Positions 52,008 to 61,365 of a stretch of DNA of 64,000 bases are shown here, one piece after another. A program made the translations under genes and the position numbers. The notes beneath the pieces are model-generated. The model had not been told where the DNA came from. It made no database searches and saw only the letters and a list, made by a program, of their open reading frames with translations. Within the stretch, counting starts at the first letter, position 1, and each line of letters opens with the position of its first letter. The stretch covers positions 89,273-153,272 of the forward strand of contig JADYZV010000185.1 of NCBI GenBank assembly GCA_020852965.1, read 5' to 3'. This DNA comes from Pirellulaceae bacterium (lineage in GTDB: Bacteria > Planctomycetota > Planctomycetia > Pirellulales > Pirellulaceae).

Positions 52008-53662
52008 ATGGTGGGAGGTGGCCGCAATGAAAAGGAAGAACTTCAAACGGCAATGGAAGTAATCAAAGCGTCCACGGAAGAGCTCCAACAGCTCAAGAAC
52101 GAACTCTCGAAAGTCAACGTCCAGCTTCTGGAAAAAAACGCTGAACTGAGTCGAAACAACAGCGACATCGAAAACCTGCTGGTAAGTATGAAAATATCCG
52201 CATTGTTTCTCGATGAAGATTTGTGCATTCGAAGATTTACAACAGCGATCGAGGATCTGTTGCCCTGTTCATCGTCAGACGTGGGTCGACCAATTGCCGC
52301 AATGTCCGCTCGCTTCGTCGATCACTCTATGGTGCAGCAATGCCAACAAGTACTGCGAAGTTCACAGCACCAGGAACGTGAGGTCACCCTCGACGACGGG
52401 AGAACCTTTCTTCGCAGAATCTACCATACCAAACCGTTGACGATGGTGTCTGCGGTGTAGTGTTGACGTGGGTGGATATCACCGAACGCAAGGTGGCGGA
52501 GTCAGAACTTGCCGATCACCAGCAGCGGTTGCAAGCGATTTTGCAGACGGCTTCGGATGCGATCGTCACCACGAATTCAACCGGTGTGATCGAGACGTTA
52601 AATCCCGCCATGGCGCAGATGTTCGATTGGCCGGCTGACGAATTGATCGGTAGCAGCTTTCTAAATCTGGTCAGCGCTCTGTCGAGGCTTGAGTTTGAGG
52701 AACTCCTCTTGCATTGCGACAGACTTTCTGACGAACATCAAAAGTTGGGTATTAGCGAGGTGACTGGTCATCGACGCGACGGGCGACAGTTCCCAGTCGA
52801 AATCACGGTTTGTTCCAAGGACCATAGTGGGTTCTTCACATTCATCCTTCGCGATATTTCCACCCGGAAAGTGCTACGGAAGAAATTGCTTGAAATCGCT
52901 GATGATGAACAGCGGCGAATCGGTCAGGAACTACATGACGGAACTCAGCAGGAATTGACCGGACTTTTGTTGCTCGTCGGTTCGATTATCAGCCGATTTG
53001 AATTCGCTCTACCCAGTGCCGTCGATACAATCCGAGCGGAAGGTAGCCCGGGCTGGATATTGGCTGACTCCGATTACATGCAAATCAACGATGCACTACA
53101 GAAACTAGTTCGCGGCTTGAATTCAGCCTGCCAACACGTGCGAGAGATTTCACACGGCATTACGCCACTGCAGATCGCAAAAGACGGACTGTGTGCCGCA
53201 TTGGAAAAGCTGGCACAGTCGATCGATTCCCCCCCGTCGATCCATTGTCGATTCCATAGCCATGGACTTGCTGCGCTCCCAAGCAACACAGTAGCCATTC
53301 AACTGTACCGTATCGTACAAGAAGCCGCACTTAACGCGGTCCGACACGCCAACCCTACGCAGATTGCCATTTCGTTCACCTGCCTCGAAGGTGGGATAGA
53401 CATCGAGGTCAGTGACGATGGACAGGGTTTCGAGATACCCAAACAATCCAATCAGTATTCTGGCAGCGATGGAATAGGGCTGACGATCATGAAATTCCGT
53501 GCCAATACGATCGGTGGCGTGTTGAACATCGAGCGCAACGACACGGGTGGCACCACGGTTCGAGTATCGCTTCCGGTAGGATTACTGGACAATGAAAAGG
53601 GTACGCTCCCCGACGAGAAGCGTGCTCGCAGACGGTCACCTCCCCGTTTTCCGCGAGAATGA
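52008..53662 (+). pseudogene. Truncated, frameshifted PAS sensor histidine kinase (CheB/CheR-PAS kinase remnant)
   Basis: Two ORFs in different frames form one protein. The first (52008-52460) reads EKEELQTAMEVIKASTEELQ, the helix that follows the CheR domain in large CheB-CheR-PAS kinases. It continues through FLDEDLCIRRFT to LDDGRTFLRRIYH. The second (52460-53662) resumes with LTWVDITERKVAESEL, a PAS domain, an HPK7-type phosphoacceptor (ELHDGTQQELTGL) and an HATPase domain (NAVRHAN, DDGQGF, GIGLTIMKFR). The frame changes near 52440, where DDGVCGVVLTWVDIT continues in the new frame. A one-base deletion would explain it. An in-frame TGA just before 52008 shows the CheB/CheR part is gone. The kinase half could still be expressed alone, so complete inactivity is not certain. 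Confidence 0.8.
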
Positions 53663-53873
53663 ATCGGAGCACACGTCAGCTCCATGGCAGTTCTAAGCGG
53701 CGGGGCGAGTCGACTCTACACTTAGCGGAACCTATTGTGCTAATATAGTCGGTTGTCGGGGTGCAATATCGAGTTGCAATTCGACTTCCCAGGGGTAGGC
53801 TAAGCGTCTGGTCGCCAAAGCGATATCGTCATATTTTCTTCTGAAAAGCAGCAGCTTTAGCGGAGGGGTAAAG

Positions 53874-56740
53874 ATGAATCCGTTGCCTATAAAACTGGAG
53901 AGATCGAGCGTTCAACTCCATCCAGAAACGCTCGGGCTGGACGCGCTCGAATTCAATTCGAAAAGCTGGAGCAGCGTTTACTGTTCGCTGCCGACTTGCT
54001 GCTGCATGAAGCTGACTTGGACTACATTGGAGCTTTCCGAGTCCCCCAAGGGAAAATTGGCAATGTGGGACAGGCCACTTTTGGCTACGGTGGAACTGCG
54101 CCAGCTTATAATCCAACCAACAACTCACTGTTCCTCGTCGGCCATGACTACGATCAAGCGATCGCCGAAATATCCATTCCGGAGATTATCGATACCAACC
54201 AAATCAGTAATTTGCGAACCGCCTCCTTGCTGCAACCGTTTTCGGCGGTCCGCTCACGTATACCTGACTTCACCCTCAGTGGTGAAACAAAAATTGGTGG
54301 GTTACAAGTTGTCGACAATCAACTCGTTGGTACGTTTTACGAGTACTACGATGCGAACGGAGACGCAGTCGACTCACACTTTAAACTTGACTCACTCAAC
54401 TTAGCATCTGCCAATGTTAGTGGCCTGTATCAAGTAGGCAACTATGGGGGTGGTTTCGTTGGTGGCTACATGACACCGATCCCTGAGGAGTGGCAGGCCG
54501 AATTGGGCGCTCCTTACCTGACTGGCCAAGCCGCGCTGTCGATCATCAGCCGGACTTCGGTGGGCCCGGCCGCCTTCGGTTTTGATCCAGCCCAGCTAGG
54601 TAGCGCAACTGCGCCCGCTACGAATTTGGTTAGCTACCCACTCGCGCATCCACTGCGCCCAGAGACCAGCACCAATCCGCTATTCAATCTGACGTCTAGG
54701 ATAACTGGTGTCGTCATGCCGCCGAACACAAGCTCCGTAATCTTCTTTGGATCGCATGGTACCGGCGAATACTGCTATGGCACCGAGGTCGAGTGCAACG
54801 ATCCGGTCAAAGAATCCAAAGGGACCCACTCGGTGGGCGGACTGTATGAGTACCAAGCCTGGGCCTATGACGTTCATGATTTAATTGACGTCAAGAACGG
54901 CTTGAAAGAATCCTGGCAAATACAGCCCTACGATGTTTGGACATTTGATCTACCGATGGGGGGAGCTCGAAAGGAAATTGGCGGAGTCGCCTTCGATTCG
55001 CAATCGGGACGTATCTACGTGTCACAACAGCTTGTGGACGGAAACGGCAACTATCCGATCATCAACGTCTTTCAGTTACCGACGGGACCATCTACTCCAA
55101 CTGGTCCGACGATTAGCAGCATCCAAACCGAGAGTGTGGTCGAGAATTCAGCAGTAATTCAATGGAACACGAATGTGCCGACTACCGGCCGCATCGAATA
55201 TGGCGTGACTTCAAGTCTGGGAAGCACATCGACCAGCAGCGCGGCCCTCGCTACGTCCCACTCGGTCACGTTGAGCGGCTTGCTGCCCGACACCTCCTAT
55301 TCCTTTCGTATTCTTGCTCAAGACGCGAACGGTGTAGAAACCGATTCCAGCCTTGGTACGTTCCAGACCTCAGCCGATCCAACTCTCCCCAGTTCGTCAA
55401 TCTTTTCGTATTCCAATCCTCGACCGCTGGCAGCTGCAGACCCAGCCACTACGGTCAGTGTCAACAATGTCAATCAGTTGATCGCCGCGGTCAATCAACT
55501 GCAATCGGGACAGACCATTCAAATCGCTCCAGGTACCTATAATCTGAATGGAGTAACCGACGCGCTGTACATCCCTCAGGGCATTTCGAATTGGGCGATT
55601 CGCGGTTCGACCGGCAACCGCGACGACGTCATTATTCGCGGTGGTGGAATGAACGGCTCAGTATCCTTCGGGTTTTGGGTCGGCAATAGTACCCAAGGCA
55701 CCTTTGCGGACTTCACCATCGACGGCATACGTGAACACGGCATCATCGCCAATCCAGGGGCTCACGATATTCTCTACCATGGGTTACGAATGGTCGACAT
55801 CGGCGACCAATTCATCAAGTCCAATCCCGCCTCCGCAGGCCAAGGAAATGACCGAGGAATCGTGGAGTATTCCATCTTCGAGTATCGCGCTACGGCACCG
55901 GATAACTATACCAACGGTGTCGACGTTCACGGTGGTGACGACTGGATCGTGCGCTACAACTTGTTCAAAAACTTCATCAGTCCAGCGGGTCAACCGATAG
56001 CCGGACCATCGGTGTTGTTCTGGAACGGCAGTACCAATACGCGCATCGACAGCAATACGTTCATCAATGATGCCAGGGGAGTATCGTTGGGGTTGGAGGA
56101 CAAACCCGGTACATTCGACCACCGGGGTGGCACAATCACCAACAATATGTTCTACCGTGCCGCTGGATTGTCCGGCACTATCGATGTTCCCATCTATGTG
56201 GCGGACTCACCCGACACTACAATTTATTACAACACCGTGTTTGATCAGGGAAACTATCCCAATGCGATTGAGTATCGGTACGCCTCGACGAACAATATGG
56301 ACGTTCGCAACAACCTGGTCAACAAGGCCATAGTTGCTCGCGATGGTAGCTCAGGTACAGTCGTCAACAATGTGACAACGGCTACGGCTACCATGTTTGT
56401 CAACCCAGCTGCGGGGAATCTACATTTGCAGTCAACGGCGACCGCCGCCATCAACCGTGGTACTGCAGTTGGCGTGGTACGTGACCTCGATGGTCAACTG
56501 CGCGACGCACAGCCCGACATCGGCGCCGACGAGTTTCTCGCAACGACAAATCCAAATCAAGCCCCGATCATCTCCAACCAGTCGTTCTCGATCAATGAGA
56601 ATGCGACTAATGGGACGGTGGTGGGAACCGTGGTTGCCAGCGATCCCGAAGGCCAAGCTCTGACATACTCTATCCTCTCCGGGAATACAAACCACGCCTT
56701 TGCGATCAACGCCAACACAACTGGGCGACCGGGATTCTAA
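53874..56740 (+). pseudogene. Large exoprotein (LEQRLL leader, FN3, beta-helix, cadherin-like), disrupted at both ends
   Basis: The track ORF begins at TTG 53996, but the same frame extends upstream as QFEKLEQRLLFAADLLLHEAD, the LExRxLLAAD leader of planctomycete exoproteins. No ATG, GTG or TTG is in frame before it. ATG 53874 (MNPLPIKLERSS) lies in another frame, so a frameshift near 53940-53960 is likely. Numbering from 53996: an N-terminal domain begins DLDYIGAFRVP, FN3 is at about 365-460 (SAVIQWNTNVPTTGRIEYG), a parallel beta-helix is at about 490-850 (NQLQSGQTIQIAPGTYNL), and a cadherin-like domain is cut at NANTTGRPGF. LamG sequence follows in another frame. Confidence 0.75.
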
Positions 56741-56764
56741 AAGAGTCTCGACGCGGCCTAGCGT

Positions 56765-57417
56765 ATGGGCTCTACGTATCGGACGATCACTCTCTGCCTG
56801 CCGTCTATGTCAATCTTGGAGGTTCTGATTTGAACGCGACGAGCAGAACGGCTCTTCCACTTGACACCTGGTCGCATCTAGCGGCCACGTTCGATGGTTC
56901 GAAATTAAAACTGTTCGTCAACGGAATCCAAGTTGCTGAGCGACGCGCTGTGGGCTCGGTAATTCAAACCAATTCGCCATTGCGAATGGGAGCAAACTCC
57001 GTGTGGGGAGAGCATTTCGATGGAACTATGGACGAAATTCAACTTTTCAACGCCACCTTGACTGCAGCGGAAATTGGCCTGTTGGCGGCGCCTAGCTCTC
57101 AAATAACTGCTCGTGCAAATGCGCATGCAGCGCCCTTGGAATTCGCCTCCTATGGGGTTGGAGCACGTTGGTCCGCAGGAGAATCAGTAGCCGTCACCAG
57201 CGAACTCTTGATGGATGCAACCACGGGGCCCAACTCTACAGACTATCCGGCCATTATAGACCAAGTGTTTTCAGGAAACCTGGACATGGATCTAGATGGT
57301 TTGTCACTATTGCGGAACCAAGCTGCGGACGCCGACGATCTATATTCTCAACTAGCTCTGGAAACTAATCTACTTGCCAGGTTGTATGGGCGTTGCGTCA
57401 ACCCCGCGCATCGCTGA
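56765..57417 (+). pseudogene. LamG-like fragment, probable displaced 3' part of the exoprotein
   Basis: In a different frame from the preceding gene the sequence reads AYGLYVSDDHSLPAVYVNLG, then LPLDTWSHLAATFDGSKLKL and FDGTMDEIQLFNATLTAAEI. This is most of a LamG/concanavalin-like domain without its N-terminal strands. The track starts it at TTG 56830, but homology begins earlier (about 56765). The C-terminal part (SGNLDMDLDGLSLLRNQAAD) resembles an exoprotein tail. A deletion plus frameshift between the cadherin-like and LamG parts is the simplest explanation. The final codons overlap the minus-strand fragment below. Confidence 0.65.
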
Positions 57418-57836
57418 CCGATTCAATGCACCGAGAGAGTACATCCACAGCATGGCCTGATAGCGATCGTTATGGTACCCCTGGTAGTCATTGCGAGAAT
57501 CAAAGCCAAATTTGTCTTTGAATTCGGCTGCGGACCCATAGAAACATCCCTCCCCCTCGTCGACGGCGAAAGTTCGGGAACCTTGATCAGGCCAACATGC
57601 GTTGGGTCTTGCGCATGCGTAACGACATATAGCGCATCGCGATCCTCACGGTAGCCGATAATTCCCATCGAGTAGTCGAAACGCGTATTCAGGGGCTCCT
57701 CCCATGTCCCATGCATCGGGATGTCAAAACTCCCTAGGTATCTTAGCTGGCTCTCCTGAATGAGAGGCTGATCGGCCGCCACTTGGCCTAGTAGTACCCA
57801 GCCGACCATGTGTGTAAAAGCTGCTACGGTAAACAT
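57379..57836 (-). pseudogene. Truncated exoprotein fragment related to the 53996 gene's first domain
   Basis: Starting ATG 57836, a signal-like segment (FTHMVGWVLLGQVAA) leads to SQLRYLGSFDIPMHGTWEEP and DALYVVTHAQDPTHVGLIKVPE. This parallels DLDYIGAFRVP and NSLFLVGHDYDQAIAEISIPE of the plus-strand exoprotein. After VPEL the track frame becomes low-complexity. The alternative frame continues sensibly as EGEGCFYGSAAEFKDKFGFD and SRNDYQGYHNDRYQAMLWMY and reaches TAG near 57379, so a frameshift near 57550 is likely. It begins 15 bp after the asparagine synthase stop and may be the end of that operon. Confidence 0.65.
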
Positions 57837-57851
57837 GAGAACATCCTACTT

Positions 57852-59849
57852 TCAAAACTGAATTGCATTTGAAGTTTCTGGAAAACCTCGATCTGAAGAT
57901 TTTTCGTTGGATTCTTTTTGTGAATTCGTCGAAGGCGTCACCCTCAAGCCCTCACCATCGATGTAGTCTCGATACCATTGTTCCAGACACATCAAGTTCC
58001 AAATCTTATCGCCATGGTTCCAACGCCCGCTTTCGTGTTCGCAGACCAACGCCCGGATGGCAGTTGATTGAAAGTAGCCGCGTGCGAGCGCAGTGTCTGA
58101 CAACAGTACGTCGCGTACCATCGACTTGAGCGGACCACGGAACCAAGCGTTGAGCGGGACACAGAATCCCATCTTTGGACGAACCTGTAGCTGACGAGGA
58201 ATCATTTGAGCGAAAGTATGTGTGAGCATCGGTTTGGGGACCGAACCATCTTGGTGGCGACAGAAGGGAATCGCCAAAGCTCGTTCCACCACCCGATGAT
58301 CCAAAAAAGGGCTTCGGCACTCTAGGCCGTGAGCCATGCTGGTAATGTCGACCTTTGCGAGTAGATCCGACGGAAGATAGGTCTGCAGGTCGGCTTGCAT
58401 CGCTCGTGAGCTCGGTGATCTGTTTGAACATTGCAACTTTTCAATCAACCAGTCCTCGGGGGTATCTCGAAGCTGGCGACGAAAGTCGACGGACAACAAT
58501 GCGTTTCTACCTACCTGATGAAAGTAGGATACCCAGTGGATGTAACGTTCGTTCGCAGGCCTCCTGAGAAGGCTCATCCTGAATCGCAACTTAGCCAATT
58601 TGGCAAGCTGTCCGTCTGAGCCAGGTAACCACTGCCAAGCCGAGTTAGCCACGACGCTGCGCACGAACTTGGGCAATCGATCAAACTGTCTCAAACGCTC
58701 AATCGTATGATAGCGAGGATATCCGGCGAACAATTCGTCCCCTCCGTCACCGGTGAGCGCAACCTTTACGTAGGCCCGTGTCGCTTTCGCCAAGCCGAAG
58801 GTTGGAATGGCGGAGCTATCCGCAAAGGGTTCGTCGAAATGCAACGTTAGCGTCTGCAACAGATCGGCCGAGGATGGAGTTACTGCCAGTTCTTGATGGT
58901 CTGTTCCTAAATGCACGGCAGCTTGCCGGGCGAAAGGCGTTTCGTCGAATGCCGCTTCTTGGAATCCCATCGAAAACGTCTTGGCCGGATGAGGCAATAA
59001 CTGTTGCATCAATCCAACAATAACGGTCGAATCCATACCGCCAGAAAGAAAGGCCCCAATGGGTACATCGCTTCGCAAACGCAAGCGTACTGCTTGTTCC
59101 AGTTCGTCTCGTAGTTGTTCACGCAATTCATGCACCGGCTGCTCTGATTCGAATTTCCAGTCGGGTTGCCAATAACGTTCGATACTTAATCGTCCGCACC
59201 GATAGATCGCAAAATGCGATGGTGGAAGCTTCTTAATTCCGCAGAACATTGTGCGAGGGTGCGGGACATACCCGAAGGTGAGATACTGATTGAGCGCCTC
59301 TATGTCTACCTCGCGGCGAATTCCTGGTGCATGTTGTAGGATCGCCTTGATCTCGCTGGCAAACAGGAGTTGGTCATCCACATGGCGATAGACCAGCGGC
59401 TTTTGCCCCATTCGGTCCCGTGCCAAGAACAGAACTTGTTGTCGAGCGTCCCAGATGGCGAATGAAAACATCCCGCGAAGCCGGTGAAGGCATTGAGGCC
59501 CGAGCTCTTCGTAGAGATGAACAATGGTCTCAGTATCGGTATCGGTTTGAAAGCAATGACCGCGAGCCTGCAATTCGTGCCGCAGCTCTCGGTAGTTGTA
59601 GATTTCCCCATTGAACGTAATCCATACCGTTCCGTCTTCATTGGCAAGTGGTTGTCGCCCTCCCTCCAGGTCAATGATGGCGAGACGACGATGGCCCAAT
59701 GCAACCCCCGTGCCGTTTGGATTCTGCTTGGCGTAGGTGCCGCGCCCATCCGGTCCGCGATGTCGCAATACGTCTGTCATTGCGTCGAGCGTCTGAGCCG
59801 AAATGCTCCGCCGCTTCTCATTCCACACAACACCAACAATACCGCACAT
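57852..59849 (-). CDS. asnB: Asparagine synthase (glutamine-hydrolysing), polysaccharide-locus type
   Basis: The 665-residue protein has an N-terminal class II glutaminase with the required Cys2 (MCGIVGVVWNEKRR), RHRGPDGRG and GVALGHRRLAIIDLEGGRQP. It is followed by the ATP-pyrophosphatase synthetase domain with SGGMDST and the GDGGDELFAGYPRY loop. Many such genes sit in exopolysaccharide loci, where they amidate sugar acids. The surrounding acetyltransferase and glycosyltransferases suggest that role over asparagine supply. Residues after about 625 are a low-complexity tail (TNSQKESNEKSSDRG). It is 21 bp downstream of the acetyltransferase and in the same operon. Confidence 0.92.
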   Translation of the reverse strand: MCGIVGVVWNEKRRSISAQTLDAMTDVLRHRGPDGRGTYAKQNPNGTGVALGHRRLAIIDLEGGRQPLANEDGTVWITFNGEIYNYRELRHELQARGHCFQTDTDTETIVHLYEELGPQCLHRLRGMFSFAIWDARQQVLFLARDRMGQKPLVYRHVDDQLLFASEIKAILQHAPGIRREVDIEALNQYLTFGYVPHPRTMFCGIKKLPPSHFAIYRCGRLSIERYWQPDWKFESEQPVHELREQLRDELEQAVRLRLRSDVPIGAFLSGGMDSTVIVGLMQQLLPHPAKTFSMGFQEAAFDETPFARQAAVHLGTDHQELAVTPSSADLLQTLTLHFDEPFADSSAIPTFGLAKATRAYVKVALTGDGGDELFAGYPRYHTIERLRQFDRLPKFVRSVVANSAWQWLPGSDGQLAKLAKLRFRMSLLRRPANERYIHWVSYFHQVGRNALLSVDFRRQLRDTPEDWLIEKLQCSNRSPSSRAMQADLQTYLPSDLLAKVDITSMAHGLECRSPFLDHRVVERALAIPFCRHQDGSVPKPMLTHTFAQMIPRQLQVRPKMGFCVPLNAWFRGPLKSMVRDVLLSDTALARGYFQSTAIRALVCEHESGRWNHGDKIWNLMCLEQWYRDYIDGEGLRVTPSTNSQKESNEKSSDRGFPETSNAIQF

Positions 59850-59870
59850 AGCCAGGACTACTTGTGGCTC

Positions 59871-60572
59871 TCAACCAATGGATGGAGACGATTGCGGAAC
59901 GACACACCTACGCGGACCTGGCAAACTCGATCCGTAGGCAGCCACCTGCTTTACGACGCGGGCGGGCACACCAATGGCGATGCAGTGAGCCGGGATCGGT
60001 TTCGTGACTACGGCTCCCGCTCCGACAATCGCACTGATGCCAACGTCCGCCATGACAATGGCTCCAGCTCCAATCCAAGCTCCGTTTCCGATCCGCACTC
60101 GATGATAGATTTGCGGCTGCATATGCATTGTCTCGCCTGGATTGGCAGGTCCATGCTCTCTGCCGCCGCTTAGGATTTGCACGTGGTCGGCCAGCATGAC
60201 CTCTTCCCCGATTTCAGCGAATCCGATGGAGCAGAAGCGTCCGATGTATGCGCGATTGCCGACGCTGGCCTGCGGCATAGAAACAACACTCAGCCACCCA
60301 AAATGTACGTCCTGTCCACAATGCGAGATCGTCCAACGATAGAATGCTTGGCGAGCCAATACGCCGCGCATTCCCGGTATGCGCGCGATCGACTCGCTCG
60401 CCAGTCGAAACGCTTCGTCCCCCATAATCATGCGCATTAGACGCATGACTCCCAGACGCGGCAATGCGCATAGCGCAAATGCCGTCTGCAAACAACGCTT
60501 GGCCAGTAGGAATGTCGTGGTACGAGGCTGCCGCAGCTTAGTGATGAAATCAGCTTGCGTGGGAGATTGCAT
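59871..60572 (-). CDS. Hexapeptide-repeat O-acetyltransferase
   Basis: ATG 60572 (MQSPTQADFITKLRQ) is preferred over the track TTG 60593. An N-terminal helical stretch of about 80 residues precedes a left-handed beta-helix with hexapeptide repeats (VGNRAYIGRFCSIGFAEIG, VRIGNGAWIGAGAIVMADVG, SAIVGAGAVVTKPIPAHCIA) and the usual GVPARVVKQV end. The probable catalytic His is in DHVQILSGGREH. It is a WecH/CatB-like sugar acetyltransferase, expected to decorate the polysaccharide made by this operon. Its start lies 14 bp past the stop of the shortened glycosyltransferase. Confidence 0.9.
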   Translation of the reverse strand: MQSPTQADFITKLRQPRTTTFLLAKRCLQTAFALCALPRLGVMRLMRMIMGDEAFRLASESIARIPGMRGVLARQAFYRWTISHCGQDVHFGWLSVVSMPQASVGNRAYIGRFCSIGFAEIGEEVMLADHVQILSGGREHGPANPGETMHMQPQIYHRVRIGNGAWIGAGAIVMADVGISAIVGAGAVVTKPIPAHCIAIGVPARVVKQVAAYGSSLPGPRRCVVPQSSPSIG

Positions 60573-60585
60573 GGGACTGATCGAC

Positions 60586-61365
60586 CTAGGCAAGTGCGTG
60601 CAGTTCGTCGATCAATCGCTTTAAAGCGTCCCGTTGAGGTCCCTCGCCGGCGATTCGCAGGACGCATCGGAGTCCGTCCGAATTCAATTCTGCGACTGCG
60701 CGAATCAGTAGATCAAAGCCTTTTTCGATCGAGAGCCGTCCCATCGCGCCCACAACTAGCGCCTGGCCGGACGAACTGCGTGAAGCCAAGCGTGGCGTTG
60801 CACATTGGAAGGCATCGACGTCAATGGCGTTAGGGATCAGATGGCATCGCGGAGGGGGAACACCACATTTCAAACACGACTTGTACAAATCGTCTGAAAC
60901 GCAGATCACCGCATCATACCGCGATAGGCAGCAGCGGTCGATCGCGTAGTAAATCGGTGTTCGGCTAGTATGTTCAACCCAACCATGAACGGTCGTGACC
61001 AACTTTAGTGGGCAGAATTGGGTCACGATCAGCCCCAATGCGTTACTTTTGTAATCATGTCCATGCCAGATGGCCACCTTTCGCTGACGGCAGTGACGGA
61101 TCAATTCCGTCAGGACGCGCCAATCCCATGCACCTCGATCGGCGATCGAGATCAATTCTGCTTGGGCTTCTGCAGCGCGCTGCCGTAGTCGCTCGAAGCC
61201 CTGGTCGGCAGGAGGGTGCATGTAGGCGCACGAGCAGCGATAGCCTAATGGACGTAGGAAACGCGGTGAATGGAGAATCGTTTTCTCAGGTCCTCCGCCG
61301 TAGCCAGTTACCCCTCTGACGTGAAGCACCAGTGGGCAGCGATCATCTGTGTTCAATTGCAGCAT
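60586..61365 (-). CDS. GT4 glycosyltransferase, apparently C-terminally truncated
   Basis: ATG 61365 (MLQLNTDDRCPLVLHVRGVT) is the start; the 85 residues before it in the track are an out-of-frame reading of the upstream gene, with which it overlaps by 23 bp. The N-terminal Rossmann half of a GT-B fold is complete: GGGPEKTILHSPRFL, IWHGHDYKSNALG and YDAVICVSDDLYKSC, then LIPNAIDVDAFQC. The second half starts (GAMGRLSIEKGFDLLIRAVA, LRIAGEGPQRDALKRLIDEL) but ends after 259 residues. The part with the EX7E catalytic region (PSLSEGLPNVLLEAM in relatives) is absent. The protein is probably inactive alone. Confidence 0.85.
   Translation of the reverse strand: MLQLNTDDRCPLVLHVRGVTGYGGGPEKTILHSPRFLRPLGYRCSCAYMHPPADQGFERLRQRAAEAQAELISIADRGAWDWRVLTELIRHCRQRKVAIWHGHDYKSNALGLIVTQFCPLKLVTTVHGWVEHTSRTPIYYAIDRCCLSRYDAVICVSDDLYKSCLKCGVPPPRCHLIPNAIDVDAFQCATPRLASRSSSGQALVVGAMGRLSIEKGFDLLIRAVAELNSDGLRCVLRIAGEGPQRDALKRLIDELHALA

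Noticed and set aside
59484-60173. 229-residue plus-strand ORF
   Set aside because: It is antisense to the asparagine synthase and acetyltransferase genes.
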